The notes under the pieces: generated by a model
Databases searched by the model: none
What the model was told of the DNA's origin: nothing
Seen by the model: the letters and a program-made list of their open reading frames with translations, nothing else
Program-made: the position numbers and the translations under genes
Shown: positions 27,125 to 35,586 of the stretch, in pieces
Position numbering within the stretch: the first letter of the stretch is position 1
Layout of the letters: each line of letters begins with the position of its first letter
Assembly (NCBI RefSeq): GCF_027214025.1
Contig: NZ_JAPWHB010000006.1
Location: 248,001-312,000, forward strand
Direction: 5' to 3'
Origin: Parahoeflea alexandrii
GTDB taxonomy: Bacteria; Pseudomonadota; Alphaproteobacteria; Rhizobiales; Rhizobiaceae
DNA length: 64,000 nucleotides

Positions 27125-27913
27125 ATGATTGATCCGCTCGACTGGCTCAAGAGAGGCATGGCAATAGCGCTCGTGCTCCTGGCGACCGTGGCGCAGGCCT
27201 GGTCCGACGCCGCGACGATCCAGAATCGATGGACCTCCGGCTACCTGTTGGCGGGGAACGGATTCCAGCTGTCGCCGGATGTCGCGTCTCCCAATTCGGG
27301 CTGGGACTTCGAGCAACTCCCCGGTGAGCCATTCGTACGCCTTCGCAGCCTTGCGACCGGGCAATACCTGCATGTCGAAAACGGCCCCTTGCAGGAAGGC
27401 CAGATCGAACCGGGCTGGTGGTCGGCGATGTGGGCGCTGGAGAACGTCGAGGGACAGTTCTATCGCTTGCAGAACCGTTGGAAGCCGGATCAGTACATCA
27501 TGACCGATGAGGCCGGGCGCGTTTCCGTTGGATCGATCGAACCGGGTTGGTGGTCGGCGATGTGGTCGTTTCAGGCGACCCAGGCGGCACAGCGCTCGCT
27601 GCCGGTGGTCAACGCGCCAACGACTTTGCCCCCGTCCAACACGCAGCCGGCCTCGGTCACGATCGAGCAGGCGACAGGTCAGCCAGCCGTCGAGCTTTAC
27701 GTGCAGAATTTCTCGGCGGCGCCACTGGATGTGTTCATCGACATTCCGGGCAATGATCCCGCCTATGTGCAGACTGTTGGACCGGGCCAGCAGCTTCGCC
27801 AGAAGTCACCGGCCGGAGCGACATGGAGCCTGGCTCAGAACGACCAGTGGGTCGGGGATTACCAGTTGTCGGGGCAGAACCTGCAGGTGATAAGATATCC
27901 CGACGGGCGCTGA
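27125..27913 (+). CDS. Exported beta-trefoil-like protein with C-terminal VHL-beta-like module
   Basis: About 262 residues. The start at ATG 27125 sits seven bases after GGAG; an ATG at 27119 is too close to it. After the signal peptide (LKRGMAIALVLLATVAQAW), residues about 28-155 contain repeated TIQNRWTSGYLLAGNG / YRLQNRWKPDQYIMTD blocks and two copies of EPGWWSAMW. These fit a ricin/fascin-type beta-trefoil. The last about 75 residues (LYVQNFSAAPLDVFID ... WSLAQNDQWVGDY) are a single module like those of the preceding giant protein, 39 bp upstream. Likely co-transcribed; the trefoil could bind carbohydrate, but ligand residues cannot be assigned. Confidence 0.72.
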   Translation: MIDPLDWLKRGMAIALVLLATVAQAWSDAATIQNRWTSGYLLAGNGFQLSPDVASPNSGWDFEQLPGEPFVRLRSLATGQYLHVENGPLQEGQIEPGWWSAMWALENVEGQFYRLQNRWKPDQYIMTDEAGRVSVGSIEPGWWSAMWSFQATQAAQRSLPVVNAPTTLPPSNTQPASVTIEQATGQPAVELYVQNFSAAPLDVFIDIPGNDPAYVQTVGPGQQLRQKSPAGATWSLAQNDQWVGDYQLSGQNLQVIRYPDGR

Positions 27914-27966
27914 TCGCTGGCGAAAACCGCGACCGCTGGGCAAGACAACGAGAAGGAACAGAAGGC

Positions 27967-29139
27967 ATGATTGATCGGGTTCTTTACACTGCGAGCGCCA
28001 TCATTCTCGTTGCGCTCCATTCCGGCGCGTCCCACGCCATGCTGCCGGGTGATCCCGCAGGCGCGGCAGTGGATCGGGAGCCGTCCATATCAAGCCTGAC
28101 CGACGACGGCAGCTACATGGTAGCCGACGGTCTGGGCAAGAAGATCAGGAATGTCTTCAGAAAGAAGCCCTCCGCGCCGGGGCAATTGCCGCAACCGGGT
28201 ATCCCGTTGCGCAACAACACCTATGGCCCCGCGCCGAATCTGGGTCCTAACGCGCTGCCGCCGGCCCAGGCGCTGCCTGCACCCACTGGCCAGTACGGAC
28301 CGGCCCCTGCGCCAAGTGGGCCGAACCTGCCTGCGCCGGGACAGTACACGGCCGCGCCTGCCGCGCCTGTGGGAGGCGGATTGCCGCCTCCGGGCGGCGT
28401 ATACGGGCCAGCGCCTGTCGGGGGGGCGAATTTGCCTCCGCCCGGCGGCAATTATGATCTCGCGCCGGGCGCGCCGGGAGTTGGCCGCCCGGTCGGCCCC
28501 AATCAGAACGCGGGCGCCCTGCCTCCGCCCGGTGGCCCGGCAAATCCGGCGCCCAACAACAATGGCATCTACGAGAGCGCGAACCAGCCATTGGACGGCA
28601 ATGCCGTGCCGTTCGGGGGCGTGGGCAACAATGGAGGCGGCCTCAGGCCGAACGATCCCGGTGTTTTGCCGCCCAGGAACCAGAATGCGAATATCTACGA
28701 CCGGGTCGATATGCCGCCGCCTGGCACCCTGCCGCCGTTCGGGGGCGTGGGAAATAACGGCAACGGCCTGCAGGCCGGCGTCAATGGCGGCCGGCTTCCG
28801 CCACGTAACCAGAACAATCTGGGCGGCAACCAGTTGCCACCTGCCAGGCAGGCGAATGCCGGCGCGCAAGGCGGTGTTCCTCTCCGGCGCAATGACGACG
28901 CCATCGTCGTGGAAGGTGATTTCTACGTTCCCGAACGCGCGCAGATGCGTCCGAAAAAGAGCACCCCCAAGGCGCTCAAGGTCGTCGTCGGGACCGCTGC
29001 GACGACGCTCGTTCTCTTGGCCGGAGCGGGCACTGTTTTCGGGCTGGAACGCGGCGAGGTGGTCGATATGGGCGATGACGTCAAGAACGCGTTCGACGAA
29101 GTCGAGTCGAGCATCATGGGCCTTGTGAACGGAAACTGA
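27967..29139 (+). CDS. Exported Pro/Gly/Asn-rich protein with C-terminal membrane segment
   Basis: A 390-residue protein; start at 27967 after AGAAGG. The signal peptide (VLYTASAIILVALHS ... ASHA) is followed by a basic KKIRNVFRKK stretch. About 220 low-complexity residues come next, built of LPPPGG, YGPAP and PFGGVGNNG repeats. A hydrophobic segment lies near residues 335-360 (VVVGTAATTLVLLAGAGTVFG) before an acidic tail. The middle resembles extended cell-wall or cell-surface spacers. With two hydrophobic ends it may be anchored in the inner membrane and span the periplasm. No enzymatic domain seen. Lies 53 bp after the trefoil gene, in the same direction. Confidence 0.7.
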   Translation: MIDRVLYTASAIILVALHSGASHAMLPGDPAGAAVDREPSISSLTDDGSYMVADGLGKKIRNVFRKKPSAPGQLPQPGIPLRNNTYGPAPNLGPNALPPAQALPAPTGQYGPAPAPSGPNLPAPGQYTAAPAAPVGGGLPPPGGVYGPAPVGGANLPPPGGNYDLAPGAPGVGRPVGPNQNAGALPPPGGPANPAPNNNGIYESANQPLDGNAVPFGGVGNNGGGLRPNDPGVLPPRNQNANIYDRVDMPPPGTLPPFGGVGNNGNGLQAGVNGGRLPPRNQNNLGGNQLPPARQANAGAQGGVPLRRNDDAIVVEGDFYVPERAQMRPKKSTPKALKVVVGTAATTLVLLAGAGTVFGLERGEVVDMGDDVKNAFDEVESSIMGLVNGN

Positions 29140-29215
29140 GAAGCAGTACGGCATCACGCCGGTAGCGCCTCCCGATTTGACCGGCATCCCGGGCGGAACA
29201 TTTGAAAGGGCCAGA

Positions 29216-29788
29216 ATGCGATCGAGATATCTCCTGTTCGTGCTGCTGCCACTGATTGGCGGCCCTTCGATTGCTTCGGCTGCGTTGCCAAAGATCGGCC
29301 CGGCGGACACGGCTGCAACGCAAACGCATGTTTCTACATTGTCGGTCGATGTGCCCGCGATGGGACCGCGCCTCGCGCTTGGTGGCCAGGGCGGCTATCA
29401 GGTCGCCCAGGCAAGCGCGCTCAAATTCCTGCGCAATGTTCCGACGCCGCGTCTCAGGATGCCCAAGCCCTCCGCGTTCCCGAGACTGGGCAGTGTGACC
29501 ACAGCGCTCAAGGCTGTTCCGCCCCCCAGGCCGGGCGCCCTTGCGAAGGTCGGCCCCAAGGCGGCCAGCTTCAACCTGCTGCCCAAGGGACTTCGCAAAT
29601 TACCGAAGCCATCCTACAAGAAGCTGACAACCGCGGCCGCAAGGTTACGGCCAAATCCGCGGGAACTCATGAAGGACTTGGCCATCTCCGGATCGATGTT
29701 CGCACTGGGAATTGTCCCGGGTGAAATCATCGAGCAAATCTATCCGGTTGAAGACGCTGCGCCGGTGGCGCGGACCGACACGCAGTGA
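29216..29788 (+). CDS. Exported basic protein of unknown function
   Basis: A 190-residue predicted secreted protein. Start at 29216 after GAAAGGG; signal peptide SRYLLFVLLPLIGG ... IASA. The mature part is rich in Pro, Lys and Arg (VPTPRLRMPKPSAFPRL, GLRKLPKPSYKKL) and ends with a hydrophobic stretch (DLAISGSMFALGIVPGEIIEQI). I recognise no family. It is the last of four same-direction genes in the exported-protein group. Confidence 0.65.
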   Translation: MRSRYLLFVLLPLIGGPSIASAALPKIGPADTAATQTHVSTLSVDVPAMGPRLALGGQGGYQVAQASALKFLRNVPTPRLRMPKPSAFPRLGSVTTALKAVPPPRPGALAKVGPKAASFNLLPKGLRKLPKPSYKKLTTAAARLRPNPRELMKDLAISGSMFALGIVPGEIIEQIYPVEDAAPVARTDTQ

Positions 29789-29894
29789 TGAAGTGACGGC
29801 GGCAAGCCCTGCGTGAGCGCCACAGCCAATCTGGTCTGCATCCGTCAACCCGTTTTCAAAGCGACCTCGGGCTATCTCTTTCCAATCAGAACAG

Positions 29895-30797
29895 TCAATT
29901 CACGCTTCTGCATGCCTGGATGCTGCTGTACCAATCGGCGCCGTGGGCAATCTGGATGTTGAAGCATTGAATGCGCGCGCCGATATCCGTGCTCTGGCTG
30001 CACAGATCGGCCGCATTGGCGGGCTGCCAGGCCGCATTGCCCTGGCGGTCCCAGGCGACATTGCCGCTCATCACGTAGTGCATGCAGTTCGCCGGCCGAA
30101 CATCCATGCGCATGTCGCCGCACACCCTGTCAATGATGCCCGGCTCATAGGTCACGGACTGGTTTCCCGCATACTGGTTGGGACCGTTCAGGAAATCTCG
30201 ACAGGCGTAGGGTGGCTCGGCGTTCATGACGGTCTGGGAACTGCCCGCGCCGTAGTTGGTGCAGGTTTGCAGGAATGCGCCAATCCTCTCCCGATCTCTG
30301 TCGGTTACCCGCAACGGAACTCCGCCATTTCCCGGATCCGCGTCGATGCGCAGTTCGTAGCGTGAGCCAGGTTGCATCAGGGTCCGGAAAAAGACCGAAT
30401 CCACTGGGATTGAAACGCCGTATCGGGTCAATTGATCGCCGGCGTTGACGGTCGCGATCTGATCGATGTTGCCAAGAAGAAACATGTAGTTTCCGTCCTC
30501 GAGGCGGACTTTCAGGTTCTGGCTGGGATAGAGCGTTTCGCCGCCGCGGGGCTGGATAACCGTGGTTATGTAAGGCGTGGGTTGGTTGGGGTTGCAAATG
30601 GCGGAAAACAATTGCTTGCGGCTGACCTCCTCGCTGCCGAGAAACGAGGCGGAATGGATATAGTTGAGCCGGGCCCCTTCGGACGAAACATAGACGTTCC
30701 AGATCGTGCTGCTGCTACTGGCGGAGGCGGGCGCGGTTCCACCTGACAAGAGCAATGCCAAGACCATGAGTGCGGATTTGCGTTTTCGAACAGGCAT
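29895..30797 (-). CDS. Exported two-domain protein of unknown function
   Basis: A 300-residue protein. I place the start at 30797 (GGGAGAG just upstream) with signal peptide SALMVLALLLSGG ... ASASA; the longer frame lacks this. The first part (about 30-190) is beta-rich: IWNVYVSSEGARLNYI and LEDGNYMFLLGN. The last about 100 residues hold six cysteines and the segment ANAADLCSQSTD ... IQCFNIQIAHGADWYSSIQAC. This looks like a small disulfide-linked domain of secreted proteobacterial proteins; I cannot name it. Convergent with the preceding gene and the right edge of the exported-protein group. Confidence 0.68.
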   Translation of the reverse strand: MPVRKRKSALMVLALLLSGGTAPASASSSSTIWNVYVSSEGARLNYIHSASFLGSEEVSRKQLFSAICNPNQPTPYITTVIQPRGGETLYPSQNLKVRLEDGNYMFLLGNIDQIATVNAGDQLTRYGVSIPVDSVFFRTLMQPGSRYELRIDADPGNGGVPLRVTDRDRERIGAFLQTCTNYGAGSSQTVMNAEPPYACRDFLNGPNQYAGNQSVTYEPGIIDRVCGDMRMDVRPANCMHYVMSGNVAWDRQGNAAWQPANAADLCSQSTDIGARIQCFNIQIAHGADWYSSIQACRSVN

Positions 30798-31652
30798 TTT
30801 TCTCTCCCGTTTACGTTCAGGCTGATTTGTCTTCCCGATACGTGACAACGCCGGGAATACGCTCGAAAGCAACACGTGGACTCTGCGGAAGCCAAGAATA
30901 TCTGGCGCAACCGACGGCAGATCAGCTTGCCGTATCTGGAAAGCCACTGAACATATAATTGCCTATTGTTGTGATGTTCTCAAGAGTTATGTCCCTTGGC
31001 GGATGGGGCGTCGCCGTCCATCCCTAAAGGCATGGCGATGTGCCAAGGTGATGTGCTGTCGCTTGGCAGGGCGTTGTCACGTAAACGGCATGCAATTGGC
31101 ACGGCTTCGGATTGGACGTAGATTTCGGCGATGCAGGCTGAACGGATGGAGTGAATTCGGAAAGAAATGCTCATCAGAGAGCCGCCTTGATTGATCTATT
31201 GCCTGCGATATTATCGATATATGTCAATGACATAAATGTTCGTGTATTTATCCTCAGAAGTGCGCCATTTTTTCCTGCCCGTTCCGGGTGCACAGCTTCC
31301 TGCAATCTGCATGGCATTCACATCCCGCGTCCACCTGCGGTCGGGCGGGTGCTTGTGCGGGTTCGAAGCGTGCTTGCGGGGTAAGGGCTGGCCGCGGGCG
31401 GGGCAGTGATCATGGGGGACGAAAACGCATTGCCGAATGCGGCGCCATTCAAACGCTTCTCTGCCCCTTTCCCGGTGTTCGCCGGCCCCTCACGCGCTGC
31501 AGATGCTGGTTGAGATGACGGCAACAACCGACCGGAGGCAGCGACCGGGATTGGCGTTTGCAGGGACGCCGGCAGCCGGGATTGTCTGAGAACCAAGGGG
31601 TTCCGGGTCTGCCGACAGGGGTGAGGGAGATTGGTCCGGTTCATGCAAATGC
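30798..31652. other. Long noncoding interval
   Basis: About 850 bp between the exported-protein group and the extradiol locus with no credible gene. The short open frames lack family motifs and ribosome-binding sites. The first part is AT-richer than its surroundings and should hold the promoter of the gene at 30797. Confidence 0.5.
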
Positions 31653-31693
31653 GCTCGCCCCCCCCCCCCGCGGATTTTGTCCGGGGGGCGAGC
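31653..31693 (-). terminator. GC-rich hairpin with a 12-base C-run after the ligBA genes
   Basis: GCTCGCCCCCC (31653-31663) pairs with GGGGGGCGAGC (31683-31693), with an inner CGGA/TCCG stem around a TTTTG loop. It lies about 20 bp past the stop of the ligA-like gene, in the right place to end that minus-strand transcript. No T-run follows. The homopolymer makes this spot prone to slippage or sequencing error. Confidence 0.5.
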
Positions 31694-31714
31694 CGGAGGC
31701 GTTGGGCCGGTCGT

Positions 31715-32080
31715 TCAGGTTTCCACGCTCGGATAATCCTTGTCGCGCCAGTGCTGCAGCTTGGCGGCAAACTCCCGCTGGAACGACAGCGGCCCCGACC
31801 GGGTCATATAGGGTTCGTCATAGATGCCGATATACATGGTCAGGTTGAGGAAGAAATGTGCGCCCATTTCGAACAGGGCGACATAGTCGTGATTGACCAG
31901 CGCTTCCCGCTCGGCATCGGTCAGGCTGTTGACGGTGGAACGCTCCGCATCGTTGAGCTTGGGCCCGATCGACTGTTCCCACGTGGCGACGAAGGACTTC
32001 GGATCCTCGATGTAGCGCTTGAGGTATTCCGGGTCCCGGTCGACGGTGAAGAGGAACTTGTTGACATAATACTTGCTCAT
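31715..32080 (-). CDS. Extradiol dioxygenase small (LigA-like) subunit
   Basis: A 121-residue all-helical protein of the protocatechuate 4,5-dioxygenase alpha-subunit family: VNKFLFTVDRDPEYLKRYIED, NSLTDAEREALVNHDYVAL and FEMGAHFFLN. In LigAB this subunit forms a lid on the active site of the beta subunit. Its start overlaps the ligB-like stop (ATGA). It ends the minus-strand operon. Confidence 0.88.
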   Translation of the reverse strand: MSKYYVNKFLFTVDRDPEYLKRYIEDPKSFVATWEQSIGPKLNDAERSTVNSLTDAEREALVNHDYVALFEMGAHFFLNLTMYIGIYDEPYMTRSGPLSFQREFAAKLQHWRDKDYPSVET

Positions 32081-32937
32081 GCGGCCTGCTCCTTCGGATA
32101 CCAGGTGAAATAGGCTTCCATGGTGTGGAAAAGGTCGAGATTGTCGACATAGTCTGCATTTTCCGGCCCGGCCACGCCCAGCATCAGGATGAAGTTGAGG
32201 AAGCCCTGGGTGGCGTTGCCGCTCTTGATCATGCTCTCGTGGGTGACGTTGTCGAGGATCGCCTCAATGTCGCCGTTGCGCAGCCACTCGATCGCCTGAC
32301 GGTCGAAGACCGGGTCCGGGCCGGTCTCCATGAACTGGCGCGGTCCGCCGAGCTCGAGCGACAGGTGGCCGGTTCCGATCGCGGCGACGCGGCTGTCGGA
32401 CGGGTAATCGTCGATCGCCTTCCGGATGGCGCGGCCGAGATTGTAGAAACGGCGCGGGCTCGGCAGCGGCGGGGCGAAGATGTTGGTGTAGATCGGCACC
32501 ACCGGCAGGTCGTTCTGCGGCCTGACCGTGATGATCGGGCAGATGATTGAATGGTCGATCTTCAGCTCGTTGGAAAAGGCGAAGTCGAAATCCTGGTCCA
32601 TCAGGTGCTGGTGCATGAAGCGCGACATCGCCTCGTCACCCTCGAGCACGTATTTCGGAATGCCGAACTCGCGCTCCTCGTTGTAGAAGGTGGCGTCGTA
32701 GCGCGGCGCCTTGCCGATCAGGAACTGCGGGCAGTTGTCGAGAAAGATCTGGTGGAAATGGTCCGACCCGATCATCACCAGTATGTCCGGCTTGGTCTTG
32801 GCCAGGGTTTCCCGGTAGGCCTCGACCTTGCGCTTCCACTCCGGCGCCTGCGGCATCTGCTGCTCGGGCGGCATGGTTGTCGCCTTGAGGTAGAACGGGT
32901 GATGTGTGGAGGCCAAAGTGGCAACGAGCTGAGCCAA
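32077..32937 (-). CDS. Extradiol dioxygenase catalytic (LigB-like) subunit
   Basis: A 286-residue class III Fe(II) extradiol dioxygenase. It has THHPFYL near residue 12, SDHFHQ near residue 60 (metal-binding histidines), IDHSIICPI and GTGHLSLEL with the catalytic-acid histidine, and a Glu in NVTHESM. These match LigB of protocatechuate 4,5-dioxygenase and relatives acting on gallate or 2,3-dihydroxyphenylpropionate. The start is TTG at 32937, seven bases after AGGAG. No ligC, ligI, ligJ or ligK is near, so the physiological substrate may not be protocatechuate. Confidence 0.88.
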   Translation of the reverse strand: MAQLVATLASTHHPFYLKATTMPPEQQMPQAPEWKRKVEAYRETLAKTKPDILVMIGSDHFHQIFLDNCPQFLIGKAPRYDATFYNEEREFGIPKYVLEGDEAMSRFMHQHLMDQDFDFAFSNELKIDHSIICPIITVRPQNDLPVVPIYTNIFAPPLPSPRRFYNLGRAIRKAIDDYPSDSRVAAIGTGHLSLELGGPRQFMETGPDPVFDRQAIEWLRNGDIEAILDNVTHESMIKSGNATQGFLNFILMLGVAGPENADYVDNLDLFHTMEAYFTWYPKEQAA

Positions 32938-33033
32938 GGTCCTACTCCTCTTCTTGATCTTTGCGGTAAGCCCGCAGGCGTGGTTGTCTTGCTGCGGTCC
33001 CGGCAGGCTGCCGGGACCGGGATTTGATCAGCC

Positions 33034-34545
33034 TCAGGCGAACAGGTTGCGTTCGATCTTGGCGGCTTCGAAAATGTAGTCGCGGCTTGCTTCGAGCTCG
33101 CTGCGCAGGCGGTCCATGTCGAAGCCCATGATCTGGCCCCGCCATTTCTTCACCTGGCCGGCGACCATGACCGTGTCGACATTGGTCCGCTCCATCAGCG
33201 TGACCACCGCGCCGGGCACGTTGTTGAGCGGCGCGACGTTGATGGCCTCGGCGTCGAGAAGGATGATGTCCGCCTCCTTGCCCGGGGTCAGCGATCCGAT
33301 CTTGCGGTCGAGCTTCAGCCCCCTGGCGCCGCCTATGGTTGCCTGGCGGATCGCCTGCATGGTGGTCATCAGTTCCGGGTACTCCTGGCCGGCAAGGGCC
33401 TTTTCGTTCACGAACATCCGCTGCAGAGTCACAAGGCTGCGCATCTGCGTGAAGAAGTCGGCGGTCATGGTGCATTCGACGTCGGTGGACAGCGACATCT
33501 CCATGCCGAGATCGATGGCCTTCTGGATCGGCGGCGTGCCGTGGCGCATCTGCATTTCGATCGGCACCGACAGGGAAACATGGGCGCCGGCATCCGAGGC
33601 ATATTTCCAGCCGGCATCCGACATGCCGGTCATGTGAATGAAGATGTTGTCTTCGCCAAACATGCCGGCCGCACCCAGCTCGTCGAAGGTCGGTTGCATG
33701 CCGAAAGTGCCCACGACGTGAAGCGCGATCGGCAGGCCCAGTTCGCGCCCAATCTTCCACGCTTCCTCGTAACCGGGAAGATAGATCTCGCCGCCCATGA
33801 CCATCGTGGTCAGCTGGTCGTCCGAGGAGAAATACTGGCTCTTGATGCGTGCGGCATCCTGCGGGTACTTGGCCCGGTCGCCCCAGCCCTCGAAATAGCC
33901 GAAGACGCCGCGGCGTCCCGCATCCCGAAGCCCCTCGATCGCGGCATCCGAATGCTCCGGCGAATGGTGGATCTGGCTCACATCCATCACCGTGGTGACG
34001 CCCGCATCCAGTTGCGCGATGCCGCCATAGAGTTCGTTGATGTAGACGTCCTCGGGCCGGTAGACCATCGAGAAGCCCTGCAGCACCGTCTCGTAATAGT
34101 TCGAGGCGTTGGCCGGGCGACCGTCATTGATCAGGATGCCGTTGGCGAGCTGGCTGCGCAGCGCCGTTTCGAACTGGTGGTGATGGGTGTCGACAAAGCC
34201 CGGCATCACAATCTTGCCGGTTGCATCTATCAAAACCGCGTCGGGTGCATCGATGTTCGCACCCACCTCGACGATGGTCTTTCCGTCAATGAGCACGTCG
34301 CCCACCGGGAAGTTGCCGACGGCATCATCGACGGAAAGAACAGCCCCGCCCTTGATCAGAACCCGGCGCCCCGGCGTGCCGAGGCCTTCGGGCAGCGTGG
34401 CTGCCGCCGCTTCCTGAGCCCGTGCCGTTGCGGTCGATCCCATCCCCAAGGTTGCGGCGGCTCCGCCGACGGCGCTCACGGTGAGAAAATCCCGCCGCGT
34501 GGGGCAGGGCAGCTGAGGTCGTTTCGGATCGCAAAGTCGGCACAT
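33034..34545 (-). CDS. Tat-exported amidohydrolase (metal-dependent hydrolase)
   Basis: A 503-residue amidohydrolase-superfamily enzyme. A twin-arginine signal (TRRDFLTVSAVGG, cleavage near TARAQ) precedes a composite beta domain and a TIM barrel. Metal-site residues are visible in GFVDTHHHQF, ALHVVG, FIHMTG and the Asp of LSTDVE. The pattern resembles the chlorohydrolase/deaminase (TrzN/AtzA-like) branch. It precedes the ring-cleavage genes, so a periplasmic deaminating, dehalogenating or deacylating step before ring cleavage is plausible. Periplasmic members of this branch are uncommon. Substrate unknown. Confidence 0.85.
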   Translation of the reverse strand: MCRLCDPKRPQLPCPTRRDFLTVSAVGGAAATLGMGSTATARAQEAAAATLPEGLGTPGRRVLIKGGAVLSVDDAVGNFPVGDVLIDGKTIVEVGANIDAPDAVLIDATGKIVMPGFVDTHHHQFETALRSQLANGILINDGRPANASNYYETVLQGFSMVYRPEDVYINELYGGIAQLDAGVTTVMDVSQIHHSPEHSDAAIEGLRDAGRRGVFGYFEGWGDRAKYPQDAARIKSQYFSSDDQLTTMVMGGEIYLPGYEEAWKIGRELGLPIALHVVGTFGMQPTFDELGAAGMFGEDNIFIHMTGMSDAGWKYASDAGAHVSLSVPIEMQMRHGTPPIQKAIDLGMEMSLSTDVECTMTADFFTQMRSLVTLQRMFVNEKALAGQEYPELMTTMQAIRQATIGGARGLKLDRKIGSLTPGKEADIILLDAEAINVAPLNNVPGAVVTLMERTNVDTVMVAGQVKKWRGQIMGFDMDRLRSELEASRDYIFEAAKIERNLFA

Positions 34546-34579
34546 TCTGGTTTCTCCTCCCGTGAGTATTCTCGTGGAT

Positions 34580-35431
34580 TCAGGATCCGATGATGGAAAC
34601 GAGCATCGGATATCGCGTCAGTGCATTGGCAATTCGGGATGCTGTGGCCCGCAGTTCGGGCAGGCGGTTGGCGATCAGGAAATCGGCGTCGACCATGCCG
34701 CTGTAGCCTGACGTGTTGAGCGCCGCGATCGTGCGGCCATCGAGCGCCCGTATCGGCACGGCCAGCGCGGTGATGCCGTAATCGAGCTGATCGACGGTGG
34801 TCGAATAGCCGTCCCGGCGCACCTGCTCGATTTCCTCACGCAGCTGCACGGGGTCGACGATCGTCTTGGATGTCAGCGGCTCGATGACGAGACCGTCGAA
34901 ATAGCGGTCGAGCTCGCCATCGCTCAGCCCGGCAAGCAGCACGCGTCCGAGCGATGTCGCGCAAGCCGGATAGCGGGCACCGACCACGGCTGCGGCACGG
35001 CGCGCGCGCTGCACCGAATTGTGGGCGATGTAGATGACGTCGCGCTGCTCGAGCGTGCCGACCGAGGAGGCGTCGCCGAATTTCGCCACCAGTTCGCGCA
35101 GATGCGGCTGGAGAACCTCGTCGATCTGGGCGGAATAATAGAACCCGGAACTCAGCGCCATAATTTTCGGGCGCAGGTGGAAGCGCTTGTTGGTCTGGCC
35201 GACGTAACCGAGCGCCATTAGCGTGATCAGGCTGCGCCGCGCCGCGGCGGGCGAATACCCCACCTTTCTGGCAATTTCGCTCAGCGTCATTTCCGGATTA
35301 GCGGCGTCGAAGCTCTCGAGGATCGAAATCCCCTTGGCCAGAGCCTCGACGAACTCGTCGGGCTTGGCCGGCTTGGAGTCTCCCCCGGGTGCGGCGGAGA
35401 TCTGCAGGTTTGCGGACGGATGATCAGTCAT
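34580..35431 (-). CDS. IclR family regulator (PcaR/PobR-like)
   Basis: A 283-residue regulator with an N-terminal extension, winged helix (EALAKGISILESF, TLSEIARKVGYSPAAARRSL) and effector domain (VVGARYPACATSLGRVLLAGL, GITALAVPIRAL). The RYPA(C/A)TS..GR.LLA signature is that of PcaR/PobR/PcaU-type regulators of aromatic acid catabolism. It lies upstream of the amidohydrolase-ligB-ligA genes and divergent from the citryl-CoA-lyase operon, and probably controls both. Confidence 0.9.
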   Translation of the reverse strand: MTDHPSANLQISAAPGGDSKPAKPDEFVEALAKGISILESFDAANPEMTLSEIARKVGYSPAAARRSLITLMALGYVGQTNKRFHLRPKIMALSSGFYYSAQIDEVLQPHLRELVAKFGDASSVGTLEQRDVIYIAHNSVQRARRAAAVVGARYPACATSLGRVLLAGLSDGELDRYFDGLVIEPLTSKTIVDPVQLREEIEQVRRDGYSTTVDQLDYGITALAVPIRALDGRTIAALNTSGYSGMVDADFLIANRLPELRATASRIANALTRYPMLVSIIGS

Positions 35432-35558
35432 GGGGAAGTGGAACCTTTTTCATTGCTGCGATGCTCCCTTCCTACGGCTTGACCGGCCATTTTCACAGAT
35501 CCCGGCGGTGACTTGACGGGACGATAAATCAGTGCAATCTTTTCGGCAAGAGGAAATA

Positions 35559-35575
35559 TTTTCGGTATGCGAAAA
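35559..35575. promoter_or_regulatory. Candidate IclR operator
   Basis: Inverted repeat TTTTCG-N5-CGAAAA directly upstream of the 35587 start, in the divergent region with the IclR gene. Its position over the ribosome-binding site or transcription start would suit repression of the CoA-transferase operon. Confidence 0.4.
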
Positions 35576-35586
35576 AAGGACCCGAA

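Noticed and set aside
25331-27373. Minus-strand open frame of about 680 codons opposite the giant protein gene
   Set aside because: It mirrors codon bias of the plus-strand gene, shows no domain or ribosome-binding site, and the plus strand has clear repeats and a signal peptide.
31653-31693. Phase-variation switch for ligA
   Set aside because: The C-run lies after the stop codon, so slippage would not change the protein; kept only as a possible terminator.
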